In this document: positions 45,942 through 57,100 of the stretch, one piece after another
Layout: each line of letters begins with the position of its first letter
Position numbering within the stretch: position 1 is the stretch's first letter
DNA from: Bathymodiolus brooksi
Lineage: Eukaryota; Mollusca; Bivalvia; Mytilida; Modiolidae
Assembly: GCA_963680875.1 (NCBI GenBank)
Contig: OY804579.1
Span: 15,887,506 to 15,951,505 of the forward strand
Direction of reading: 5' to 3'
Length of the DNA stretch: 64,000 bases
Made by a program: the position numbers and the translations under genes
The notes under the pieces: generated by a model
What the model was told of the DNA's origin: nothing
Seen by the model: only the letters and a program-made list of their open reading frames with translations
The model's database searches: none

Positions 45942-46185
45942 TGTACTGGGACTAACGCGCTTAGATATTTATAGTGCTAGCTCACTGAAACAACAGTCCG
46001 CGGGTAGACATGTCGTTCCATTCGGACTCAGAACCAACAAGTCTTTACTCAGCCTTTCTTCTTAATGCTGCATTCGTAGCAGATAATCAGCAAAGACCAA
46101 TTTTATAGTTTTTACTATGACTGGATCAGTGATCGAACCCACCAATCTACCGCACTCTGAGAGAGTATAACACTCCGAATTATCT
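45942..46185 (-). mobile_element. tRNA-derived SINE (minus), same body as 21.6 kb
   Basis: On the minus strand: a head with GAGTGCGGTAGATTGG and a B-box-like GGGTTCGATCAC, then body ACGACATGTCTACCCGCGGA and GAGCTAGCACTATAAA. Its head differs from that at 21,600 although the body is shared. Confidence 0.82.
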
Positions 46186-47065
46186 ACAAATATATCAGTA
46201 AAAACTGATCATGTAATATATCAGAAAGAACATGTGTAATTGTTCATAAATCCAAGTGACATTAAGGTTCTTAAATCCATGTGGTCATTCCATTTCCACT
46301 AAAGGGGAGTTTATTTCCATCGGCAGAATATCGTACTTTTGCACATAAGTGCAAAGTGTTTTTGTATTCACTAAGTGCAAAAGATTTGAAACTTAAGTGC
46401 AATGGTATTCGTTTTCACTTAAGTGCAATTAAATTTTTAATTGTACTAAGTGGATAAACCATTAATGTTCCACCATCCCGTTTTTTAATGGGATTCGTGT
46501 TCACGGCAGTGCGTACCTAGAATGTCTGCCACCCGGACATAGATTGTCGCCCAAGTATCGGGAAATTGAACGTAAGTTGGGGACTTAATCATAAAAGCAA
46601 ATAATGTACTGATGGTAATTTAATAGCAAGGAAAGTGAATAAGTTGGAATACAATAAAGTAATTTGGAAAAAATAAGTTCATCAGAGAAAATCCAAGGTA
46701 AAAGACGGTTTGTCGATAAGCGCTAGCCAGGGCGCGACCAAAACCATCAACCAAATCACACCCCCAAAAAAAAACACAAAAAAAACAAAAAAAAACAACA
46801 ACAACAAAAAACAACAAGCACATAATTATGTTGTCCGCTCATATATTTCACATTGTCAACAATGATAAAACCTCACTGAATACATCGCTAGATATATTCC
46901 ATTCATCGGTAAGTAATAATGCATTTATAATAATTACATTTGATAACAAACAATAAGAAAAAAGAAACATTTATGAATTTATTATCACATATCGAGTTCA
47001 ATATATCTTTATGTAACAGTACAGAAAGGTCATATTCGTGGAAAAAGAGACAACAATGAAAAAAA
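46186..47065. other. Non-coding with AAGTGCAA repeats and an A-rich tract
   Basis: Between 46,335 and 46,450 the motif ACTTAAGTGCAA or close forms occurs about four times in both orientations. At 46,755-46,820 an A/C-rich simple tract occurs, which produces a spurious minus ORF. No gene. Confidence 0.5.
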
Positions 47066-47705
47066 GATTAACACAAAAGGAAATGGCTAACTTCAATATA
47101 TGAAGTGTGATCACTGTGCTGTAAAACGTTTCGTTTGTTTGATGTACAACTGTACTGATTTGAATAGTTATGAATATTTTTCCTCGGATCATCGCCAAAA
47201 AGTAAAGTTTTAATAATTAAACTGTCAAGAAAATGCAGATTATTTGTCAACTGTTCACGAGCTTCAACATTTATACATGTACAACACTCTAGAAAAAATG
47301 AATCGCATCCAATATTACCAATCCACAGACACATCCTGGGTCGTTAATTAATTTTATCCGAAAAGATAAGCATTCAGGTTACTAAATCTATGTCTTAGTC
47401 TAGTATGTAGGACATTTAACATTCTATGACCATATAAATAGCAACTAAGAGATTTAAATAAATTAACATCATTTATTAGTGACTTTTTACAACTACTAAC
47501 TGTCGGGACATTTCTTATTTCTGGTGTCAGATTGTTCCAAAGTTTGATCGAAGAAGGGAAAAATGAATTGCGATACAGCTGAATTGTAACCTAGTCATTG
47601 GGTTACTATATTCTATTTGATTACGTAAATTATTTCGATACATCCTATACAGGCTTATACAACAGACCCAAAAGTGCCACACCCATAAAAGTGTCATCCG
47701 GGGTG
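47066..47705 (-). pseudogene. LINE C-terminal remnant
   Basis: On the minus strand, frames joined by at least two shifts read YRNSFFPSSIKLWNNLTPEI, then CKKSLINDV, then RLRHRFSNLNAYLF, then CLWIGNIGCDSFFLEC and LLFGDDP. This order (SFFPS..LWN, LRH..SNLN, C.CG.....HFFLEC, LLFGD) is typical of the C-terminal end of bivalve non-LTR retrotransposon proteins. Stops and frameshifts make it non-functional. Confidence 0.7.
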
Positions 47706-47744
47706 GACCCATGCACCCATCACCTTCTCTAGTTACACAACAGT

Positions 47745-48265
47745 AAGCAAGAACTGCTTACCATTCCGGAGCAGCCGAGTTCACCCCCGATTTTTAGTGG
47801 AGTTCTTGTTGCTTAATTTGTATGTATTATTTATATTTATTTATTAGCAGTATAACATGCTTTTAGCTCATAACACCAGCTCCATTTTTGTTTTTAAATC
47901 ATAAGCTTTTGTTACCGTGCTTGATTTAATTAATTTTACTATTGTATATGATACATGGTATGTGCTACATGTGTGCTTTTACTTTTTTGTTATTTTGCTA
48001 TTATAAGTGCTTTTTAAACTGTTAATTTGCATGCATGCATTAGTTGTTTAAACTGTTATTTTATTTTGTGATGTCTGTCAGTCAAAAGTTCACTAGAGCG
48101 TTAGTGCTGTTTTGACATGCTGACTTTAAATAAAGCTTATCATATCTCATCTTAAGTTTTACATGTAGTGCTTTGTAGACGTGTTTGTGATTTTGTCCTT
48201 TTCGTTTGATCATTGTGTTGTCTGTTCTTCGATTTACGCCTTTGGTCTCTTCAAACTATTCTTCT
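47745..48265 (-). repeat. R1 copy (minus) split by an insertion
   Basis: The R1 parts CAAGAACTGCTTACCATTCC, GAGTTCACCCCCG (47,745-47,825) and TTTGTCCTTTTCGTTTGATC, CCTTTGGTCTCTTCAAAC (48,175-48,265) are separated by about 345 bases. That insert ends with TTTAAATAAAGCTTATCATA and looks like the 3' untranslated end of a retroelement. Confidence 0.65.
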
Positions 48266-48746
48266 ATGAAATATTTTCGGAAAATGTCCGGAATTGGTTA
48301 ATTTACAATTAGCCCTTTGTTCTGGGCAAGAAAACCAGTCTACAGGGAAGTAACTGTTTTATAGCTTTTCTACAGGATTCACTTTAAGGTTAAACTAAGC
48401 AAGTGACATTCATATTTCATAAAAATGGTACTAAATCTGAATCATATCCTTAAAAATCATCATTTTGTAGCATATTAAACAAATCATGTGCTTGAAGTCA
48501 GAAAAACAGAAGCGAAAATGAAGTTGTTGACCCTTGAAAATCCTACTTTCACCTTTAATTTAACACGAATTCGGGTTGTTACTTACCTATGTAAGCATTT
48601 ATATAAAAAAATAAAACCAAAATCTGTTTTTTTAGTGACATTCAGTATTTTGCAGTATCTAATAATAACCTAGGCTAGGGTTTATTTTTCATCTATCAAT
48701 GTAGGGATTCATTTTGTATTTTAATTTTTGGTACTACTTTATCACA

Positions 48747-49547
48747 GGTTTCGGTAATCTCGTTGAGATTAGGATTCCGAAGAAATTTTCTGTCTGTTCT
48801 TCATTAAAATTTCTTCGGAATCCTAATCTCAACGAGATTAAGGTTTCGGGTCCATTCGCCTTAATTACACATTCATCCTGGGTCCGTTCGCCCTTTAAGT
48901 TGGCCCGTTCATCCTGATAATTAATGAACATATTGCATATTTTAATTTACATTGTAAAGAAGCATCGATTTGAATGAGAGGGAGAGAGTATGTGCATTTA
49001 TTGTTAATTGATTGTTGAACTGACCATGATCTCAATGAAAAAAAACAACTTACTAATCTACTTGTTTTTTGTTATATTCTTGGCATATACTAGTAGTTGG
49101 GAAAAATCAAACCGCCTTTGCCACTCCCATATTTGGGAGTCGTTGTCTGATGACCATTTAAATGATAGATCTCCATAATTTCCATGGTCAAAATACAGTA
49201 ATCAATAGACACCATACAATTTCAATTTATTTGAAATAAAAGCAAATGTAAAATGAACACATACAAATGTACAATTTCTAGACTCTCAATTCACTCATCT
49301 TTACCTGTTTTAACTTTACTCATTATTGAAATATACACTTGTTAGCATACCTCATATTTAAGATTGCTCAATTTATTAACTATAATCCATTAAATATCAT
49401 TAATACAGGTACCTCATTTATTATTAATATCCTAAATATATATAATTATCAGGGCGAACGGACCCACTTTTAGGGCGAACAGACCCTGGGTGAACATGTA
49501 TAAGGGAGAATAGGATGTAGGGTGAATGTGATTTAGGGCCCGAAACC
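48747..49547. mobile_element. 714-bp-type foldback MITE, copy B, with nested hairpin
   Basis: Same element and same 9-bp flanks TTTATCACA (48,738-48,746 and 49,548-49,556) as at 4,156-4,869. It is longer here because an 86-bp hairpin sits in its left arm. Confidence 0.8.
48755..48840. mobile_element. 86-bp perfect hairpin with 9-bp target duplication
   Basis: Two 35-base arms are exact reverse complements (48,755-48,789 and 48,806-48,840) around a 16-base loop. The arm begins TAATCTCGTTGAGATTAGGA. AGGTTTCGG flanks it directly on both sides (48,746-48,754 and 48,841-48,849). Copy A has a single AGGTTTCGG and no insert. Confidence 0.9.
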
Positions 49548-49574
49548 TTTATCACATTACCACATGCAAGACAC

Positions 49575-50009
49575 CATTCTCTATCCAGAGTTGTCGTTCC
49601 TGCTTACGCTACACTCCATCTCTGTCAATGACCATTTTACAAGATTTTTGTAAAATTTAGAAACAGTAAAAAAAATGTACTTAAAATTGTTTTAATTATT
49701 GGTAAATATCAATAAAGATGAAAATAAATCACTCATTTCAAATCAATTCTCTCTTAAAAATGATTTGTGATCGTTTTTAACTTTTTAAAATAGTTCTCCA
49801 AGAAATGGGGGGAGGGGAAATCATTTTTAAGAGAGAATTGATTTGAAATGAGTGATTTATTTTCATCTTTATTGATATTTACAATAATTAAAACAATTTT
49901 AAGTACATTTTTTTTTACTGTTTCTAAATTTTACAAAAATCTTGTAAAATGAGCGCTGACAGAGATGTTGTGTAAGTGTAGCAGGAACGACAACTCTGGA
50001 TAGAGAATG
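49575..50009. mobile_element. 435-bp foldback with 9-bp target duplication
   Basis: It begins CATTCTCTATCCAGAGTTGT and ends in the complement. The arms, ~190 bases each, pair nearly throughout around a G-rich centre near 49,808. GCAAGACAC flanks both sides (49,566-49,574 and 50,010-50,018). Copy A has one GCAAGACAC (around 4,888) and no insert. Confidence 0.88.
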
Positions 50010-50193
50010 GCAAGACACATGTACACATGCATTTAGTATATTTCTGGACAAGAAAGCCAAAGCCACGAATGTCCCTATTAACATATTACAAGATCATTGA
50101 AGACTAGTATAGATAGTGATCATAAAGAAGAGACGAAAAGGCTAGCAGATTTCATAATGACCGTTGCATATTATATATATATTTATCCCCGCC

Positions 50194-50322
50194 TGAAAAT
50201 TATAACAACTTTTGATTGGTTAAAACCCTGGGTATAAAAAAACCCATATTCCCGGCTGTTGCTAGGCCATATTACCGGGTGTAACTAGCCATTAACCAAT
50301 CAAATGTTGTTATATTTTTCAA
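50194..50322. repeat. Inverted repeat, counterpart of 5,394-5,523
   Basis: TGAAAATTATAACAAC and GTTGTTATATTTTTCA arms. Confidence 0.65.
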
Positions 50323-50584
50323 AACAGGGATAATATGACGTCAAAGCTCGTGACGTTACACTCCAAAATCAAATTTAGTTAATTTTGGTTATATATTGAA
50401 TAAAAAGCTGTTAATTTGCTCAACTGAAGGGTTCTACCAAAGGTAGTACCCTACACCATGTAAAAAACACTCGAAACTTTCATATTTGTTACTTATTCTT
50501 TCCAAAAACAAAGAAAATATCACTTTTACGTGGCTCGCCGGGATCCAAAATGTCTTCTTTTTGACTATTGCCAGGATAAATTCC

Positions 50585-50713
50585 TTATTTACGTTCCTAT
50601 CCGTAGATGTGGAGATTTTAACACCCTTCAGTACCCTTTGGCTGCGTCTCAGGATGTACTTGGCTACTTCAGAGTGTTAAAATCTCCATATCTACGGATA
50701 GGAACGTAAATAA
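50585..50713. repeat. Inverted repeat, counterpart of 5,786-5,928
   Basis: TTACGTTCCTATCCGTAGAT pairs with ATCTACGGATAGGAACGTAA. Confidence 0.7.
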
Positions 50714-50915
50714 CTTATAATATATATCAATGTCTTGCACCACCAAGGTTTTGGATTTCTACGAGTGGTGATGTGGTACCGTGAATTTGATGCGATCTTA
50801 TATGAGATAAAGTAAATATGTCAATGAGTAACAGAATGTCTGTGGTTTTTTTCTACTACTCTGGAAACTTCACAATAAAAACTGTGTGTGGAGTAATGTA
50901 ACTAAAATATATGGT

Positions 50916-50919
50916 TTAA
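50916..50919. other. Empty piggyBac target site (TTAA)
   Basis: ATATATGGTTTAAGGTGATA here corresponds to the sequence on either side of the piggyBac in copy A, with one TTAA and no insert. Confidence 0.92.
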
Positions 50920-50980
50920 GGTGATATGTAATACCCATAATCCGATATAGATATAATAAATCTTCTCTTTTTGTTTGCAG

Positions 50981-51103
50981 ATGGAGAAAGCAACATGTGG
51001 CTTTTGTCACAGAGATAACAGTCAAGATATAGAGGAAGTCTGTGGTAATCTACATGTGGAAAAATTGAACGGCAAATATATTGCAGCCCATCATAAATGC
51101 TTG
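50981..51103 (+). CDS. ePHD gene B, exon 1
   Basis: 41 codons after TTGTTTGCAG; donor GTATTT. Three base differences from copy A, one changing an amino acid (Ile to Val). Confidence 0.82.
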
Positions 51104-54100
51104 GTATTTAACTTACACATGATTCCATAGTTAAATATAAATAATTATAGATTTTTATTCATTTCTTCTTTTGTTGATTTGTTTACTATTTACATATATT
51201 ATGAAACTAGAATGGAAAAAGAATATGTCGAAGTTTAATTTTGACAATTTAATGTCTGTATTACACATCTTATGCTGATATTGTCACTTAATTAATTTTA
51301 TTTTATTTAAGAAGAGTTTGAAGATACCAAATTAAATGGGTAATCAGAATCTGTATAAGATGGAAAAATATAGAACTAACATCACTTTTATATGTAACCA
51401 TTGACTGTTTCATGTAAACTTTCTGTTTATGAAATTTCATAGCATAAAACAATTTAAGGCATTTGCAGGATGAAAAATAATATACATTCTAATAATAGGG
51501 ATACTCCGTTTTCCTCCACCAGTAAAACTGACTGCCACGATATAACTGAAGTATTGTTGAAAGTGGTGTTAAACACCATAACCCTAACCCCTAGCCCGAT
51601 ACATTCTAATATGACATCCTTCTTTCACTTTGTAAGCAAACCAGCAATATATTTACTTTGTAAACTCTCACTGGCACATGCACGCTCAGTGCACACATTT
51701 AAACCAGCTGATAAAATCATGCAGTAACATTATTTACATTTTAAATACATCATATTCACTTAAAATAATTAACATATTCAAAAATAAATAAATATGTGGT
51801 GTGCAATTAAAATGTGCAATCACAATATTATTGTTACGGCTGTTCCATCAATAATACTTTCCTGTCGCAAATGTTGTTGAGTCAGTCTGCTAGAATTTGA
51901 CATGATGAAAGATAGAACAACCAACCCGTATTCACATCAATTGTGTGTTGCCTTGCCCGCAAACATAAACAATAATTACCACCTTTCTCATCAAAGAATA
52001 CTACCGTATTTGTATTGTTAGACATATCAGAATCAAAATTATTCATTGTTAATTCTTCATATTTTATTTTGCATTCAATAGGTAAATAGATTGAAAATTC
52101 TAATTAAACTTTCTCCATAGCTTGTACAAAATAAACTTGATATCCTGTGACAATGTCTTTTATATTACAGCAATACAGCGCACAACTGATACAATACAAG
52201 TTTGATAGCTTTGGAGGATTCAAGCTGGAAAAGGTCTTGGAGGAAATAAAAAGAGGAACATTCTTGGTAAGGCTAAAGAAGCTTTTTAGCATACCTTTCA
52301 AAGGCCCATGTGTGCTATTTGTAATCACTTTTGTGTCTGTCATCTGTGTACATTAACATGATGTCATCTATTCCAAAATGACTGGAGAAGTAATAAAACA
52401 AACCTGGTATATATCATTAGAATTTGTGAATTTGATGCCAATCCAAAATTTAGCATGGCCACCAAGGCTAATAATGTGACTTCATCGGTTGAGATTCAAA
52501 GCTCTCTTTTTTCCAGAAACCATTTAGTGGTATGAAATTTAATAAATGTTTGAATGATTCTGTGATGGTCCTTTGTGTTTTTGTGCTAATCAAAAATTGT
52601 ATGATGGCCACCTTGATAGGACAATGTTTAGCATAGAACCCTATGAGAAAAATGTTTTATAAAATCTCTGACACCACAGCATTATTTAAAAACAAATGTT
52701 GCTGCAATATTTCTTAGACGGTCCCCTACAAAATGTATGTTGTGTCAATTGCAAATCAAGTTTGGCTGCCACAAAACAAAAGTTTAACATTGGACATAAA
52801 TTGTGTCAGTCAGATATTAATTAGGGGAGAGGTATATTTAGCAAATGATTTCAATCTGGTTGTTTCACAGAGGCTATAAAGTTGATTGAACTAACACTGT
52901 ACTTAAATAATTAAACACAAATGTTTAATTTTCTTAGTAATTGTCATCCATTCCAAGTTAATCAGTCTGTTTATAACTATGATAACCAGGTGAGCCTGTA
53001 GTATTATGTTTCCACATACCCGAGAAGTTAAAATACTCTTACAACTTTTTCTGACCTTCATTTTATGCATGAATGGGAGATTTTGCAAAAGACCCATAAA
53101 TTTTACTATTTTCAAGATTTTGTAATTGTTCATTGGAATAAGTTTTATGGAAAGGATTTAAAAGCAGATGTAAAAATAATGTCAATCTTTGCTTTAATTT
53201 TTTTCACCTACTTGCTCGAAAGCCAAATTTAGAAAAAAATGACATTTATTTAAGCAAATTCTTTCATAAATTTTCACTTGTCCGAATCCAGTTTTACTTG
53301 TTTCGGGCTTCGGGCAAGTGGGTTAGCTTGAAAACTGTAATGTGACTAACTTAGTGACTCATTCTACACTGTAATGTGACTAACTTAGTGACTCATTCTA
53401 CACTGTAATGTGACTAACTTAGAGACTCATTCTACACTGTAATGTGACTAACTTATTGACTCATTCTACACCGTAATGTGACTAACTTAGTGACTCATTC
53501 TACACTGTAATGTGACTAACTTAGTGACTCATTCTACACTGTAATGTGACTAACTTAGTGACTCATTCTACATGGATTTTAAATATTTTAAAACTTTTTT
53601 ATTTCATGTGTTTATTATTATGTTTTTTTTTTACAGAAGTGTGCAATATGTAAACCAAGGAAAGGCAATAGTAAGAAGAGTAAGGATGGTTACAATTTTA
53701 ATGGTGCTACAGCAGGATGTGCGTTAATGACATGTCAAAAAACCTACCATTACTGTTGTGCTTACAGAGATCCTACTGCTATAACTAAACGTATGCTTAT
53801 CAAAATCAAAGACCAAGGAAAACAGGTTGTTCTGTACAGGTTCGTATATTGTGAAGAAAAACTTATGATTTGATTTATTGTGTTTAATGCCACTTTTAGC
53901 AATATTTCAGCTATATCATGGCGACTAGTTTCAGTGGTGGAAGAAGCCGGAGTACCTGGAGAGAACCACTGACAATGGGCAAGCAACTGGTAAACTTTTA
54001 TCACTTGCGGCTGCGAGTCAAATGCATCCTTTTTTGTAATTTACAAAACCATGTGCGAACCCACTCCGTATTGGTGATAGGGTTGTATGAATTGTTAGAT

Positions 54101-57100
54101 AATCCAACTACCTAACTCATTGAGCCACGTTACGGAGAAGTTTCTTAATTAAAAACGTATCTTGTATTGTTTTTGTCATGTCGGTTCGTCACAAATATTT
54201 ATGCATGGAACTCCTATAACGTTTTAAATGAGAATTCTTCAAAACTTTTCCTGCTTGCTTTTCACCGAAAGAAGATGTGCATGTTGTTGTGGAAATTTGA
54301 TCGGATCATTAGATTTTAAATGTGTAAATCATGATCATTTCCCCCCAATATAAGTAATCTGTAACTTCTACGACTAACCATATTCTACATTTTTTATAGC
54401 GACATATTGTTGTACACCAACATATAAACAGCCTTTTCCCAAATTCTGACAATTAAGATATGGCCAATGTTCTGCAGCAAATCATGTCTATATCCAACAT
54501 TTTTCTTGTGATTCGTAATCACAATTTCTTTTTCTTCACTCATCATATCGGTCAATACACATAGATTATTACATGACATTTTTCATATCATACCCTTTAT
54601 CAGCCCTAGGTCATGATATATGAACGAGGGCTTATAAAGGGTATGATATGAAAAATGACATGTTATATGATATGTTTATTGTATACTTGAACAGAGGAAA
54701 TAACTGATTTGTACCAAAATATTTAGTCATTTTTGGCAAGAATTAAATACAAAGTTATAGAACAAGAAATTTATTGTTTTAATATGCAAATCCAATAAGT
54801 GCACTTTTTATAGCACTTTTAATTGATTAAGAGAGGAAATTGGCATTTAATAATTTTCTGTGCAAATATTCAATAAAACAGTTTAGTCTGCCTTGTTTGT
54901 AATCACAGTTTTCTGGAAATTCACGAAGTGAACTTACGAACATTGACGGAAGGGCAAGTAATAATATTCCGCAAGCAGTTAATAAACTTGCTTTATCAGC
55001 CCGCTTAGGCCATTCTTGTGAAACTGAGTGAAATAAACATGATTCCTCTTATTATTCTAAACAAGACTCGAAAGTTTTATCACAGGGTAAAATTTTAGCT
55101 ATATTATCTACAAGTACAATGTATATGATAAATGTTTTTATCGACCCATGAAAGTATATTGACCTCTGACTTCTACCTCTGTCAATATACTTTCATTGGA
55201 TCGATAAAGACATTCACTGACCTTTTCAAAAGGTTATAGTGGTATAATATAAATTTGAATTATCCAAAGCATTTAATGTTCATCTTTATTAATTTTGTGA
55301 TTAACAGAATATGGTTTTTTTTAAACTAACCATCAATAACGGAATGCCTATCTGAAAATACCTTACCATGGACCATTTGAATTGAACAATAATATCTGAT
55401 ATTATTTTACACAAAGACGATGAAAGTTTCTGTCATATTTTTAGGTCACATGGCCATAGTCATGTGATCTTGTCCCCATCACTTGTCATCTGTCATCTCT
55501 TCAGCTCTAGAGGAATCAATTGTATTATTGTATTATTATCCTCTTGTTTTAATGTTAAAAATTATTAATTTATATTTAATAAAAAAAATTCAGGGTCTTT
55601 TGTTCTTTAAACCACGAAGAGAAGTTCAGATCAGATAAATGTAAGTATTGTATCCAATCAAGTAAGTGATTATAGGTGTATATTTAAACCCATATTAGAA
55701 GAAATTCTGTTAATATTCTGTCATGTTTAATTTCTCACCTGATTGTGATAAGAATTAACATGCTACATGTACTTTGTCATCAATTAAAAAACTAATTGTA
55801 ATAATGCCAACTATTTCATTTGAATTTTAATATTTCTCCATTATTGATAATTAAATGTTTCTTTATTTTCATGTGCATGCTTGGGCTTGCTATTGATTTT
55901 TTTCCTGCTGAAAACTGGGGCCTAAAGATTAACATAGACTGCAATGTAGAAAATGTCAAAAATGTCATGCATCATTATTCAGATATGTTGATTCAAGTTT
56001 GGACAATTTAAGGCCCCAAGGTATATGGTTTTCTAGTGCCTCTGTGGTATTATGGTAAACATGTTTGACAATGCAGTAGATCTTTGGTTCTTTGCCTAGG
56101 TTGGTTAAACGAAAGACTATATAAAATTGGTCTTTTCTACTTCTCTGCTAAGTGTACATCATTAAGGAGTAAGAGGACTGGTTGCCTTGGAATCTTGATG
56201 ATGTATCTAAGTGGAGCAACATGTCTACACGTGGACTGTTGCCTCAGTAAGATAGGACTATGAAAATTCTACTTGGCGTGTTGATCGAGTATATAGCAGA
56301 CGTCATTATTATCAAAAAGTAACTAGTTGAAGACATTTTATGGCTGAACATGTGCAATCAGTGCCTATCACCACTAACGTTGCGAGACCGAACCCCGTTC
56401 ATGGCAAGGTGTACTCGATACAACATTATGTGATAAAGTTTGTCAGTGACTTGCAACAGGTCGGTGGTTTTTTCTGGGTACTCCAATTTCCTCCACCAAT
56501 AAAACTGACTGCCACGATATAACTGAAATATTGTTGAAAGTGGCATTAAACACCATAACCCTAACCTCCCTTGAAATGTTGCCCCTATGGCATTAAGCAG
56601 CAATCACTCACTATATTGTCTCTAAGCCGTTGTATTCTAAATATTAATGTAGGCTGCAATGGAAAAATGTTCAAAATTCTTTAGGGTCATATGAGGTATT
56701 GCCATCACTTGGCGTCCGTTGTCCGTCCGTTAACTTTTTCATATTTTAATCTACTCCTCTGAAACAACTGGGCCAAATGGAACCAAACTTGGCAGAAAGC
56801 ATCTATATAAGGTCCTCTATAAAATTTCTTCATTTCGTCCGATTCCGCCAACAAATATGGCCGCCAAGGGCAATTCTTGTTTCTGATGGGCTAATGTTAA
56901 AAAAATCTTCTCCTCTGAAACTGCTTGGCCAAATGGAGCCAAACTTGGCAGGAAGCATCTATGTAAGATCCTCTATATAACTTCTTCATTTGGTTCCATT
57001 CGGTCTACAAACATGGCCACTGTTACTAAAAATAGAACATATGGTAAAATTGCACGTTTTTGGTAATAACTCAAAAACCGTTAATAATATCAGAAATCTG

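Noticed and set aside
48714..48917. ORF across the 86-bp hairpin
   Set aside because: It exists only because the hairpin inserted there; copy A has no equivalent.
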